From: Zestosphaera sp.
GTDB lineage: Archaea; Thermoproteota; Thermoprotei_A; Sulfolobales; NBVN01
Length of the DNA stretch: 64,000 nucleotides
Assembly (NCBI GenBank): GCA_038727705.1
Contig: JAVYVJ010000003.1
Span: 140,035-204,034 of the forward strand
Reading direction: 5' to 3'
Under the pieces are notes generated by a model. That model was not told the DNA's origin, did not search any database, and saw nothing but the letters and a program-made list of their open reading frames with translations. Made by a program: the position numbers and the translations under genes. Positions 34,540 to 42,879 of the stretch are shown here, piece after piece (position 1 is the stretch's first letter; every line of letters begins with the position of its first letter).

Positions 34540-36072
34540 TTGGAGTTGATTGAGGACTGGATGATTTTGTATGTGATGGCGTTTACATCGTTTTCCTTAT
34601 GCATACTGGGCAATGTGCTCAGAAGTAAAGCATCTCTGATCTCCCTCATTTTAAGGGAGTCCTCAGCCACATTACTGACGCTCTACTCCCTGTTTATAGC
34701 GAGTAGCCCTCTTGGTCTGATTCGAGGCACGCTTGCCCTCCTCACCGCATTGATAGCTGTCTTTGTAATACCGTACACAAACGGTTACGAACGGCACAAG
34801 TATCCTGGAAGGAATCTCTCCATCATAGTAGACATGTTTGTTTTAAGTATCTACATGGTCTTCGTCTCCGAGACTTTGCTGACGTTCATAATGTTCTGGC
34901 TCTTCGCCGAGATCGTGGGCTTTTTCACTATAGTCTTCGAGGTTGAGAGGAGGACTTTGATAGCGGGTCTTAGATACTTAATAGTGTCTATGGTTCCAGC
35001 AGACGTGGCTTTGTTGAGCATACTTGGAGTATCGGCGATCAAGTACGGGTTCGCTCAAGCACTTCAAATGCCGATTAACGACATAGCTACTCCTTTGCAG
35101 GGTTTAAATCCGGCGTTACACTTGATAATAGCTCTCGGATTTCTTGCGAAAGCTGCTGTAGCACCTCTACACTTCTGGTTGCCTGACGCGCACTCACTGG
35201 CACCTGCACCTGGTTCAGCTATCTTGTCTGGAGCCATGGTCAAGATGGGTGTCTACGGCCTGTTGCTGATAATTCCAGCAGTGGATTCTCCTTACGTGCA
35301 TTACACCCTACTGACTCTCGCGTCTCTGACCGTTGTTTATGGAGGGCTTCAAGCCCTAATTCAAGCAGATATAAAGAGGATTCTGGCCTACAGCACTATC
35401 GAAAATACTGGATTAATAACCTTGGCGGCAGTGTCCTACAAGTGCTTCAACGTGAATCTACTCCTCACCGCGGCAGTCGTGTATTCACTAGCCCACGGCT
35501 TATTCAAAGCGTCCTTGTTCATGAACTCAGGCACTGTTGAGATAATAACCCATACAAGAGACATAAGTAAGCTGGGCTATCTGGCCAGGGTGTCAAGCAG
35601 ACCAGCCCTTACAACGTTGCTCTCCGTCCTCTCCCTCATTGGCGCCCCACCTATGCTGGGTTTTCTGGGCAAGATATTACTTCTCGCTGGATTGGTCTCA
35701 ATATATCAGGTGTCAATGACCGCAGCCGTGGTGCTGGTGGTTGTGGCTGCTTTAGGGGCTGCACTAGCGGTTGCCTACGGCTTAAGATACATAACGGTTT
35801 ACTGGGGATCCGCATTACCTAAAGAGCTGGTGAAATCAAGACCTAACCCAGGCACCGAACTACCTGAATTAAGTCTCTCTCTTCTTAATCTCTTGACGAC
35901 GCTCCCACTCTATGCAGTTCTAGTCTTATCAGGCTTTCTAGTATTGGATCTCCTGTACATAGTGCCTATGAGCCTGGCCACAATAATGATGCTATCACTT
36001 ATATACTACATCTACTCCTATATTAGGAGGAGTGCCAGGGAGGAATCCTGGTTAGGGGGCGCCCTGCCTTGA
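34540..36072 (+). CDS. Hydrogenase-associated ion-pumping subunit (NuoL/M/N, HycC-like)
   Basis: 510-aa second antiporter-like subunit, about 13-14 helices. Conserved elements: FWLFAEIVGFFTIVFE (membrane Glu), LGFLAKAAVAPLHFWLPDAHSLAPAPGSAILSGAMVKMGVYGL (two membrane lysines, LPDAH) and KRILAYSTIENTGLI. It starts at TTG 34540 and overlaps the next gene by 4 bp. It belongs with the hydrogenase membrane arm and resembles the extra pumping subunit of formate-hydrogenlyase-type complexes. Confidence 0.9.
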   Translation: MELIEDWMILYVMAFTSFSLCILGNVLRSKASLISLILRESSATLLTLYSLFIASSPLGLIRGTLALLTALIAVFVIPYTNGYERHKYPGRNLSIIVDMFVLSIYMVFVSETLLTFIMFWLFAEIVGFFTIVFEVERRTLIAGLRYLIVSMVPADVALLSILGVSAIKYGFAQALQMPINDIATPLQGLNPALHLIIALGFLAKAAVAPLHFWLPDAHSLAPAPGSAILSGAMVKMGVYGLLLIIPAVDSPYVHYTLLTLASLTVVYGGLQALIQADIKRILAYSTIENTGLITLAAVSYKCFNVNLLLTAAVVYSLAHGLFKASLFMNSGTVEIITHTRDISKLGYLARVSSRPALTTLLSVLSLIGAPPMLGFLGKILLLAGLVSIYQVSMTAAVVLVVVAALGAALAVAYGLRYITVYWGSALPKELVKSRPNPGTELPELSLSLLNLLTTLPLYAVLVLSGFLVLDLLYIVPMSLATIMMLSLIYYIYSYIRRSAREESWLGGALP

Positions 36073-36431
36073 GTTCTGAATCGGCCTCTATTATGGCTAG
36101 GTTGGAAGACTTAATACGTAAGTACTTAAGGAAGCTCATCCCTAGCTCGGTTAAAATGAGCTTCTACTACGATATAGGTCAGAACTTCGAAGGCGGTGAA
36201 AGAACTCTCGCGTATTACGTGCTTGACGCTGCCAGCCGTTTGTACAAGATGTTCAGCGTGAGTGAGAGATCCCTCTACAAGCACTACACTACTTTCGTCA
36301 AGGACCTCATAAACGTTACGTCCGCAGTGGAGGATGCACTATCGTTTACCTCACTATACATGAACCTTCTAGTCGTTTTCGCAATGTTACTTATGGTGTT
36401 CTGGGCATGGAGACCTCAGCAGCTTCCGTAA
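36069..36431 (+). CDS. Small MbhI-like subunit (lateral helix remnant)
   Basis: 120 aa: a basic amphipathic helical region (about 10-95, LEDLIRKYLRKLIP, YYVLDAASRLYKMFSVSE, TTFVKDLINVTSAVEDAL) followed by one membrane helix (LYMNLLVVFAMLLMVFWAW). This layout resembles the C-terminal lateral helix plus last helix of NuoL and the MbhI subunit that joins the antiporter and hydrogenase parts. Assignment is by pattern and position, so moderate. It overlaps both neighbours. Confidence 0.6.
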   Translation: MSSESASIMARLEDLIRKYLRKLIPSSVKMSFYYDIGQNFEGGERTLAYYVLDAASRLYKMFSVSERSLYKHYTTFVKDLINVTSAVEDALSFTSLYMNLLVVFAMLLMVFWAWRPQQLP

Positions 36432-37315
36432 CCTCGCTACTGACGACAGGCGTACTGCTCTTCCTTCCACCTCTCCTTGACAGTGTGGAGAGGAAGGTGA
36501 GAGCTAAGATTCAGAGCAGAATTGGTCCGCCCACGCTCCTTCAGACGTGGTACGACCTGATAAAACTATGCGTCAAGGAGTTGAAGATCCCGGCAAGCGG
36601 CGAGCCCTCAATCCTGCTGACTTCGCTCTCTCTCATAGCATCCATTACAGCGTTATATCTTGTGATGTACTCAGCCATCTTGCTGCCTTCGTCATTGAGT
36701 CCAATCACTCTCGCATCTCTTCTAATCTTGATAACAGCATCGCATAGCTTAACGCTCATGGCATCAGCAACTACGTCGAATCCGTTCGCGGTAATAGGTA
36801 GTTACAGGGGCGTGTTTCTGGCACTGCTCAACGAATTCGGCATTATTTCAGGCAGCATTTTAGCTATCTACACAGGATTTGGACTTGCCACCAACTACAC
36901 GCTATCCAATCTTGTTGTATATCTTTTGAGTCTCTCCATCCTTCTGGTGGCATCATACGTCGGCGGGGGCAGGTTACCCTTTGACATACATGAAGCGGAA
37001 CCGGAGCTGGCATCCGGGGTTCTCATAGAGTTCAGTGGTAAGTTGCTTGCACTGTATATATACGTGCATCTACTAACAAGGTATGTTCTATCGTTGCTCG
37101 TATCGGTAGCACTTATAACTCCTTTCACGTCATCGAGTAGCATACTCATACTTCTTTCCGCGACGGTTGTGACCTCACTGTTGCTCTACGTGCTGTACGG
37201 CGTGACTGCAGCGCTCCTTGGAAGAACCCGTGTTGACATAGGTATTAAGTCACTGCTTACGTACTACGCAGTTGTTTTAATTGCTTTGGTGATTTTTACT
37301 TGGATACGTATTTAA
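36407..37315 (+). CDS. Hydrogenase membrane anchor subunit (NuoH/HycD/MbhM-like)
   Basis: 302-aa protein, about eight helices, docking the hydrophilic hydrogenase arm. The N-terminal cytoplasmic loop DSVERKVRAKIQSRIGPPTLLQTWYD and the later GGRLPFDIHEAEPELASGVLIEFSG loop are diagnostic of NuoH-type subunits; the acidic loop connects to the ion path. The start overlaps the previous gene by 25 bp. Confidence 0.94.
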   Translation: METSAASVTSLLTTGVLLFLPPLLDSVERKVRAKIQSRIGPPTLLQTWYDLIKLCVKELKIPASGEPSILLTSLSLIASITALYLVMYSAILLPSSLSPITLASLLILITASHSLTLMASATTSNPFAVIGSYRGVFLALLNEFGIISGSILAIYTGFGLATNYTLSNLVVYLLSLSILLVASYVGGGRLPFDIHEAEPELASGVLIEFSGKLLALYIYVHLLTRYVLSLLVSVALITPFTSSSSILILLSATVVTSLLLYVLYGVTAALLGRTRVDIGIKSLLTYYAVVLIALVIFTWIRI

Positions 37316-37339
37316 TCGTAAATAACAATGTAATAATGG

Positions 37340-39061
37340 GTGAGGATGATGTTCAGTGATCTTGAGCGCCTCAGACCTATGGACAGTATAGCCCGCGGGC
37401 CTCGAAGTCTTGCAATACTGAATAAGTTAGCGGACGTTTGCGGAGACTCAATACTGGATGTGACCCGAGACGGCATCACGATTAGGATTACCCTCAAGGC
37501 CGGATGCCTTCGTAAGGCCCTTGAGACTATTTACAGTGAGCATGACCTGTATTTCAGAACTCTGACTGCATCTGATGAGAGACGTGAGGAGGGTGTTTAC
37601 AAGCTCTACTACGTTCTAGGTATAGATAGTGAGGGAACGAATTTAGTTATTGAGGTACCTGTCCCAGAGGCCGTGGAGATTTACACGGCCAGCGACCTCT
37701 TCAGAGCCTCCGACTGGTATGAATTGGAAGCCCACGATCTTTTTGGGATTAGGTTCAACGGCAGGACTCTGAGGAGGCTGGTCTTGCCTGAGGACTGGCC
37801 TGAAGATCTCCATCCACTGAGGAAGGACGTTAGTGTTGAGGAGCTTAGAGAGCTCTATCAACCGCAGATGATCTCTAGGGTGGTTACTGAACTAGGTGTG
37901 GAGGAGGTGGTTAGGATCCCTATAGGACCCTACCACCCAGCCCTCCACGAGCCTGAGTATTTTGAGTTGTACGTTAGGGGAGAGAAGGTGGTTGACGCTA
38001 GATATATTGGCTTCATGGTTCATAGGGGTATTGAGAAGTTGGCCGAGAGCATGAAGTATGATCAGGTACCTTTTCTAGCTGAACGCATCTGCGGCATATG
38101 CGGCTTTGTACACTCGACGAGCTACGTGCAGGCGGTGGAAGACGCTCTAAACATAGAGGTTCCTGAAAGGGCGGAATTCATAAGGTCCATAGTGCTTGAG
38201 GTTGAGCGGCTTCACAGTCATCTTCTGTGGCTTGGGGTGGCCCTCCACCTCCTCGGATACGACACGGGCTTCATGCATGCATGGAGGATTAGAGAGAAGA
38301 TTATGGTGCTTGCCGAACTGCTCACAGGCAGTAGGAAGACGTATGGCATAGCTCTCGTAGGCGGGGTTAAAAAAGACATCGCTCAAGATACTGTATCTAA
38401 AGTTAAGGAGACTTTAGACCGGTTAAAGAGGGAGTATAGGGAGTTCGTAGACGTCGCGACCAGCGTGCCGCAAGTTAGAGCTAGGCTAACTGGGACCGGG
38501 ATACTGCCCAGGGGTGAGGCGAGGGCCTACTCACTAGTGGGTCCCACAGTCCGCGGCTCGGGTCTGGCTAGAGATGTGAGGAAAGATTACACGTACGCGG
38601 CGTATCACTACGTAAGCTTCAATGTTCCCGTCTACACAGAGGGCGATAACCTAGCTAGGACGCTGGTTAGGGTTGACGAGGTGTTCGAGAGCATAAGTAT
38701 TTTAGAACAGCTGATAGATATGCTACCTAGCGGACCTATAATGGTTGAGAGTTGGGAAACACAACCAATGAAACTCGGTATAGGCTCTGTAGAGGCTCCG
38801 AGAGGTGAGGTCATTCACGTCGTCGTGACCGGGCATTACAGTCCCTACAGGTGGAGGGTCAGAGCTCCTACCTATCAGAACCTCCAGGCAGTGCCGATCA
38901 TGCTAAAGGGCGTTGACTTAGCTGACGCACCACTGACCATAGCGAGCATAGACCCGTGCTTCTCATGCACTGATAGAGCTACAATAATCAACCTGAGATC
39001 GGGAAGCGTTAAGACCGTGCCCATCGAGATTATTTCCAGGAGGGGTTCAGGTCGTGGTTAA
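37340..39061 (+). CDS. Group 4 [NiFe] hydrogenase large subunit, NuoC-NuoD fusion (HycE-like)
   Basis: Catalytic subunit, 573 aa. Residues 1-175 are NuoC-like (ASDWYELEAHDLFGIRF, LRRLVLPEDWPEDLHPLRK); residues 180-573 are NuoD-like. Both nickel-binding motifs are intact: Cys251/Cys254 in RICGICGFVH and Cys540/Cys543 in DPCFSCTDR. So this is a true hydrogenase rather than a Mbs-type sulfane reductase. A tail of about 27 residues follows the last motif and may or may not be cleaved. It makes or uses H2 at the NiFe(CN)2CO centre built by the Hyp proteins. GTG 37340 is used; ATGs 6 and 9 bp downstream are alternatives. Confidence 0.95.
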   Translation: MRMMFSDLERLRPMDSIARGPRSLAILNKLADVCGDSILDVTRDGITIRITLKAGCLRKALETIYSEHDLYFRTLTASDERREEGVYKLYYVLGIDSEGTNLVIEVPVPEAVEIYTASDLFRASDWYELEAHDLFGIRFNGRTLRRLVLPEDWPEDLHPLRKDVSVEELRELYQPQMISRVVTELGVEEVVRIPIGPYHPALHEPEYFELYVRGEKVVDARYIGFMVHRGIEKLAESMKYDQVPFLAERICGICGFVHSTSYVQAVEDALNIEVPERAEFIRSIVLEVERLHSHLLWLGVALHLLGYDTGFMHAWRIREKIMVLAELLTGSRKTYGIALVGGVKKDIAQDTVSKVKETLDRLKREYREFVDVATSVPQVRARLTGTGILPRGEARAYSLVGPTVRGSGLARDVRKDYTYAAYHYVSFNVPVYTEGDNLARTLVRVDEVFESISILEQLIDMLPSGPIMVESWETQPMKLGIGSVEAPRGEVIHVVVTGHYSPYRWRVRAPTYQNLQAVPIMLKGVDLADAPLTIASIDPCFSCTDRATIINLRSGSVKTVPIEIISRRGSGRG

Positions 39062-39572
39062 GTTCTTGAGGATGCTCGCTATATCGGCTCGTGAAGGAAC
39101 TGCCACAAGGAAATATCCGTTTGAGTCGTCATTAGTGACTCCAGAATTCAGAGGTAGAGTAGATATAGATCCAGCCAAATGCGTGGGTTGCGGAGCCTGT
39201 GTGAGGATATGCCCCCCAAGCGCCCTCACATTAAATTACGAGAGCGATGAGGTAGTTCTTAAGTACTTCATAGGCCGGTGTATCTTCTGCGGCATGTGTG
39301 CCTACGTGTGTCCCCAGGACGCAATAACGATTACCAAGGAATTTGAATTAGCGACTCCTGAGTTAAACGATCTCTATGACGAGGTGGTTCACACCGCAGT
39401 TAAATGCAACGTCTGCGGGAAGCCGTTCACAACCGTTAAGTTAGTCAAGGAGGTTGAGAAAAGAATTGACGGCGGCGACATGAGCCCGCTATTTAACACA
39501 TGCCCTGAGTGTAGGAGAAAACTCACTGCTCGTAGGGTAGGGAGTGGTGTAACGGGTGTCAGCGTTGAGTAG
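39054..39572 (+). CDS. Hydrogenase ferredoxin-like subunit (NuoI/HycF/MbhN-like)
   Basis: 172-aa electron-transfer subunit with two [4Fe-4S] motifs: Cys43/46/49/53 and Cys76/79/82/86. A C-terminal pair of CxxC motifs (118/121 and 150/153) should hold a zinc or rubredoxin-like site, as seen in some HycF proteins. It relays electrons between ferredoxin and the small subunit. GTG overlaps the large-subunit stop by 8 bp behind AGGAGGGG. Confidence 0.94.
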   Translation: MVKFLRMLAISAREGTATRKYPFESSLVTPEFRGRVDIDPAKCVGCGACVRICPPSALTLNYESDEVVLKYFIGRCIFCGMCAYVCPQDAITITKEFELATPELNDLYDEVVHTAVKCNVCGKPFTTVKLVKEVEKRIDGGDMSPLFNTCPECRRKLTARRVGSGVTGVSVE

Positions 39573-40089
39573 CGATGGTTTAGATGGTCTAACCAACGGC
39601 CCGCTGGAGGAAGCATTTAAGAGGCTTAAGAGAAGCGTGTGGGTTTTCCACTTGAATACAGGCAGTTGTAATGGCTGTGATATAGAGGTTCTTGACGTAC
39701 TTACCCCGTACTTCGATGTGGAGAGATTCGGCATTAAGTTGGTGGGGTCTCCCAGACATGCCGACCTGATACTACTCACAGGCCCTGTAACTATCAAGAC
39801 CCTCAGCAAAGTGATTAAAGCAATTAAGGCGATGCCTAGACCGAGACTAATCCTAGCGTTAGGTTCTTGCGCAGTCGGTGGCGGGATATGGTTTAACACG
39901 TACTCAACGCTCGGCGGATATCCAAAACTGGAGGAAGTGCTTAAAAAGGTCGGGGTAGAGGTTGATAAAGTCGTCTACGTTCCGGGATGCCCGGTGAGAC
40001 CTGAAGCCATAATTTATGGCGCTGCTGTCCTGCTGGGACTCCTTCAACCCAAAGTAACGCACAGGAGGATGGTGGCTGTTGAAGGTTAG
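39556..40089 (+). CDS. [NiFe] hydrogenase small subunit (NuoB/HycG/MbhJ-like)
   Basis: 177-aa subunit carrying the proximal [4Fe-4S] cluster. All four ligands are visible: Cys38 and Cys41 in GSCNGCD, Cys105 in GSCAVGGG and Cys145 in PGCPVRPE. The GTG start at 39556 overlaps the previous gene by 17 bp. Together with the large and ferredoxin subunits it completes the peripheral arm. Confidence 0.95.
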   Translation: MSALSSDGLDGLTNGPLEEAFKRLKRSVWVFHLNTGSCNGCDIEVLDVLTPYFDVERFGIKLVGSPRHADLILLTGPVTIKTLSKVIKAIKAMPRPRLILALGSCAVGGGIWFNTYSTLGGYPKLEEVLKKVGVEVDKVVYVPGCPVRPEAIIYGAAVLLGLLQPKVTHRRMVAVEG

Positions 40090-40360
40090 GATATATCACT
40101 GCATTGAACATGGTTCAGGCGCTATAATCCCGAGACATCACGTACCCTCATACTCAATATGCGAAGATATTAGTGAGGTTGAGTTACAGGAGTTGAGGAG
40201 TTCCCTGCCGGGCAAGACCATAGAGACGCTTGTCAGGCGAGGGGAACTCATGATTAGTGATCCGGACCTGGTTGAGGGTCTCTCTGGAAGGAAAGTGGAG
40301 AACTCGTACGTTAAATTAATTATTGTTTCAGAACATCTAGGAGGTGATGTTAAGGGATGA
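40079..40360 (+). CDS. Unknown 93-aa protein in hydrogenase operon
   Basis: TTG start overlapping the small-subunit gene by 11 bp; its stop overlaps the next start (ATGA). It is therefore firmly embedded in the operon and likely translated. The sequence (KVRIYHCIEHGSGAIIPRH...) has Cys8, His11, His20, His21 and Cys28 in its first third, enough for a metal site. No membrane helix. I do not recognise a family. It may be an assembly factor or a linker to the flavoprotein. Confidence 0.7.
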   Translation: MKVRIYHCIEHGSGAIIPRHHVPSYSICEDISEVELQELRSSLPGKTIETLVRRGELMISDPDLVEGLSGRKVENSYVKLIIVSEHLGGDVKG

Positions 40361-41415
40361 AGTTCGCCTTCATGTGTAAGGGCGGCAGGGGAGGAGGCAG
40401 AGGGAGGGTAGCGGTTGTAGGGGGCGGTCCCGCCGGCTTAACCGCCGCAGGCTACTTAGTATGTCAAGGGTATGAAGTCGATCTATTCGATAAGTTGCCT
40501 TTAGCAGGAGGTATGATGATGTTCGCAATACCGCCTACTAGAATTCCCAGGGAGAATATAACGGAGGGCGTGGACGACCTTGAAGGCAACTTCGGAGTTA
40601 AGTTCAACTACAAGACCAAAGTCTTCTGCGGCGATAACGTGAGGCATGACGAGGGGGATGAGTTCGTTGAGAGAACTGTGGAATTGAGTAAGCTGATGGC
40701 GGACTATGATGCAGTGTTAATAACCACTGGTATCTGGTCCTCCAGGAAGCTAGGGGTGCCAGGTGACGACGCTAAGAACGTCTACACTGCGCTCGAGTAC
40801 CTGTTCAGCTTATGGGTCTACGAGCTCGGCCTTACCAGTCATAAACCCTCAATAGGGAGTAAGGTGGTTGTGGTGGGCGGAGGCTACAGCGCCATCGACG
40901 CTGCGGAGACGGCCCTCAGAAAGGGGGCTAAAGAGGTCTACCTGACCTACAGGAGGACGATCAAAGAAGCTCCAGCGGGGGAATATGAAGTGAGTAGAGT
41001 GGCTTCTGAAGGCGTTAACTGGGTTGAGCTAGCCCAGCCTACGAGGGTGATCGTGGACAACGGCAAAGTCGTTGGTGTGGAGTTCATTAAGATGAAGTTA
41101 GGAGAGCCGGATGAGACGGGCAGACCTAGGCCGATCCCAATACCTGGGTCGGAACACATCATTGAAGCTGACACGGTTTTAGCAGCCGTAGGTGAAATCC
41201 CCACACCCCCGCTAAACACCGAATGTGACGGTATCAAAGTAGACCCTAGAAAGAGGACGGTCGTAGTGAACAGCAAGATGCAAACAGGAGTGGAGAAGGT
41301 CTTTGCCGCAGGTGATGTGGTAACAGGTCCCTCCATGGTCGGTAAGGCTGTGGGCAGCGGACTGAGGGTCGCAGCACAAATAGATGCTTTCTTAAGATCC
41401 AGGAAGGTGGTGTGA
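40357..41415 (+). CDS. GltD/NfnB-like FAD-dependent NAD(P)H oxidoreductase subunit
   Basis: 352-aa flavoprotein. FAD site VAVVGGGPAGLTAAG (about 18-32) with AGGMMMFAIPPTRIP, second nucleotide site VVVVGGGYSAIDAAETA, and C-terminal VFAAGDVVTGPSMVGKAVGSG. Compared with usual GltD/NfnB proteins (about 470 aa) it lacks the N-terminal Fe-S domain. The four-cluster protein encoded next could supply those centres. It probably transfers electrons between NAD(P)H and the Fe-S subunit, linking the hydrogenase to pyridine nucleotides. The partner relationship is inferred from the operon. Confidence 0.85.
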   Translation: MKFAFMCKGGRGGGRGRVAVVGGGPAGLTAAGYLVCQGYEVDLFDKLPLAGGMMMFAIPPTRIPRENITEGVDDLEGNFGVKFNYKTKVFCGDNVRHDEGDEFVERTVELSKLMADYDAVLITTGIWSSRKLGVPGDDAKNVYTALEYLFSLWVYELGLTSHKPSIGSKVVVVGGGYSAIDAAETALRKGAKEVYLTYRRTIKEAPAGEYEVSRVASEGVNWVELAQPTRVIVDNGKVVGVEFIKMKLGEPDETGRPRPIPIPGSEHIIEADTVLAAVGEIPTPPLNTECDGIKVDPRKRTVVVNSKMQTGVEKVFAAGDVVTGPSMVGKAVGSGLRVAAQIDAFLRSRKVV

Positions 41416-41416
41416 A

Positions 41417-41908
41417 TTGAATCAAGAGGTAGTAAGCAAATATGGCGGTATGGTGAGAGTGATAAATTACGACGTATGTATAGGTTGCTTCACATGTGAG
41501 GAAGTGTGTAAGTTCGTGCACGAGGGCACAGGCTACATCATACTTTATGACATAGGGGGAGGACTCAACAAGCCGATATCATGCTTTCACTGTGTGAAAG
41601 CACCTTGCGTCATTGCATGCCCGACTAAGGCTATGCATAGAGATAAGGACGGTGCTGTCCTAGTTGACATATCTAAGTGTATAGGATGCTCAGCCTGCGT
41701 TGCTGCTTGCCCCTTCGGCATCCCCGAGATAGTGCCGCCGGGATTCGCAACTAAATGCGATCTATGCCTTCCTCTGAGAAAGGAGGGACTGACCCCCGGG
41801 TGCGTGGCGATGTGTCCTACTAAAGCAATACTCTGGGGCGGCACTACTAAAGTTGCAGAGGAGTTGAGGGTAAGAGCCCTCAAGAAGCTCGTATATAAAC
41901 CACTTTGA
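41417..41908 (+). CDS. Four-cluster ferredoxin-type electron transfer subunit (FdhB/HycB-like)
   Basis: 163 aa with sixteen cysteines in four groups (21/24/27/31, 56/59/64/68, 88/91/94/98, 114/117/129/133), the layout of DMSO-reductase/formate-dehydrogenase beta subunits. TTG start one base after the flavoprotein stop. It should wire the flavoprotein, or an absent catalytic partner such as a formate dehydrogenase, to the hydrogenase. No FdhA-type gene follows; the next gene is on the other strand. Confidence 0.9.
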   Translation: MNQEVVSKYGGMVRVINYDVCIGCFTCEEVCKFVHEGTGYIILYDIGGGLNKPISCFHCVKAPCVIACPTKAMHRDKDGAVLVDISKCIGCSACVAACPFGIPEIVPPGFATKCDLCLPLRKEGLTPGCVAMCPTKAILWGGTTKVAEELRVRALKKLVYKPL

Positions 41909-41979
41909 AGTGAACCGCGACCGTCTTTAAACCATCGCACAATCTCGATAGACGAAATTTCGTCAAGGATTATTGATCT

Positions 41980-42804
41980 CTAAGACTTCCCCTCAACCCT
42001 CTCGCTCTCGACGTATGCTTCACTTAGTCTCTCTAAGTAATGCTCGTTAAACCCCACCAGTATGCACTCCACCTTCCTAACGCTATTTAAGTGTATTGAG
42101 AGAGCGTCGGAACCTTCACAGACTCTGGCCTTAGCACCAAGGGCTAAGGCTATCCTCAGTGCGGCAGCTACGTCCACGTTTCTTAACTTAGCCCTGGTGT
42201 CGATGAATGCTTCCGCGTTGCCTAAGCCAACATGAATTATATCTAATGCAGCGCTGCCCAACGACCTTAGACTAGCGCGCGAACCTCTCTTAACCCAGTA
42301 TTCAGGGATTATCCTGTAGGCTCTAGGGACTTCGAAGTATCCTAGAACCACCTCCGGCGGTTTAGGTCTTCGGGACGCGGGGGCTCCGCTCACCAGCACT
42401 CCCTCGTCAAACCCGAAGCTGTAGTTGATCTTGCGGTAGATATCGTACACCACGGCATATTCTATGTCGCCTACACTCACGTCCTCCGCTAACGGAGCTG
42501 CAGCAATCGAAACCGAGACCCATGGTATGGATGCCTCATAGTTGATGGAACCATCCACAGGATCCACTACAATGACCCATTTAGGTTCCTCGCAGAACCT
42601 TTGAACGCCGGATTCTTCACTGACAAATATGAAACAGTCCTCAACGCCCTTCCTCAGTTCCTCAAATATTAATCTCTCAGACACTACATCGAATTCCTTC
42701 GAAGTATCACCGGAAGCATTCACGCCAACAGTGATTGATGATCGGCGGATCTCAGTCAGGTAGTCCCCAACCCTTCTGGCAGCAGCTTTTAATATCTCCA
42801 GCAA
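41980..42804 (-). CDS. Inositol monophosphatase-family phosphatase
   Basis: Mg2+-dependent phosphatase of 274 aa. Metal ligands sit in SEESG (Glu63/64) and DPVDGSINYE (Asp81, Asp84), with a later RNVDVAAALRIA (Asp) motif. Archaeal members act on inositol 1-phosphate and often on fructose 1,6-bisphosphate too. The ino1 gene at 48-49 kb makes the substrate, so a role in inositol for archaetidylinositol lipids or di-inositol phosphate is plausible. It is convergent with the hydrogenase operon. Confidence 0.88.
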   Translation of the reverse strand: MLEILKAAARRVGDYLTEIRRSSITVGVNASGDTSKEFDVVSERLIFEELRKGVEDCFIFVSEESGVQRFCEEPKWVIVVDPVDGSINYEASIPWVSVSIAAAPLAEDVSVGDIEYAVVYDIYRKINYSFGFDEGVLVSGAPASRRPKPPEVVLGYFEVPRAYRIIPEYWVKRGSRASLRSLGSAALDIIHVGLGNAEAFIDTRAKLRNVDVAAALRIALALGAKARVCEGSDALSIHLNSVRKVECILVGFNEHYLERLSEAYVESERVEGKS

Positions 42805-42879
42805 CTCCTTACACTCAATTAACTATACCCTTCAAGACTCTTTTAAGCGTTAGCTCCGCAGTAGATTAGGGCGTTACGG

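Noticed and set aside
37340-39061. Possibility that the large subunit belongs to a Mbs-type sulfane reductase
   Set aside because: Both CxxC nickel-binding motifs (C251/C254 and C540/C543) are intact; Mbs-type subunits lack part of them.
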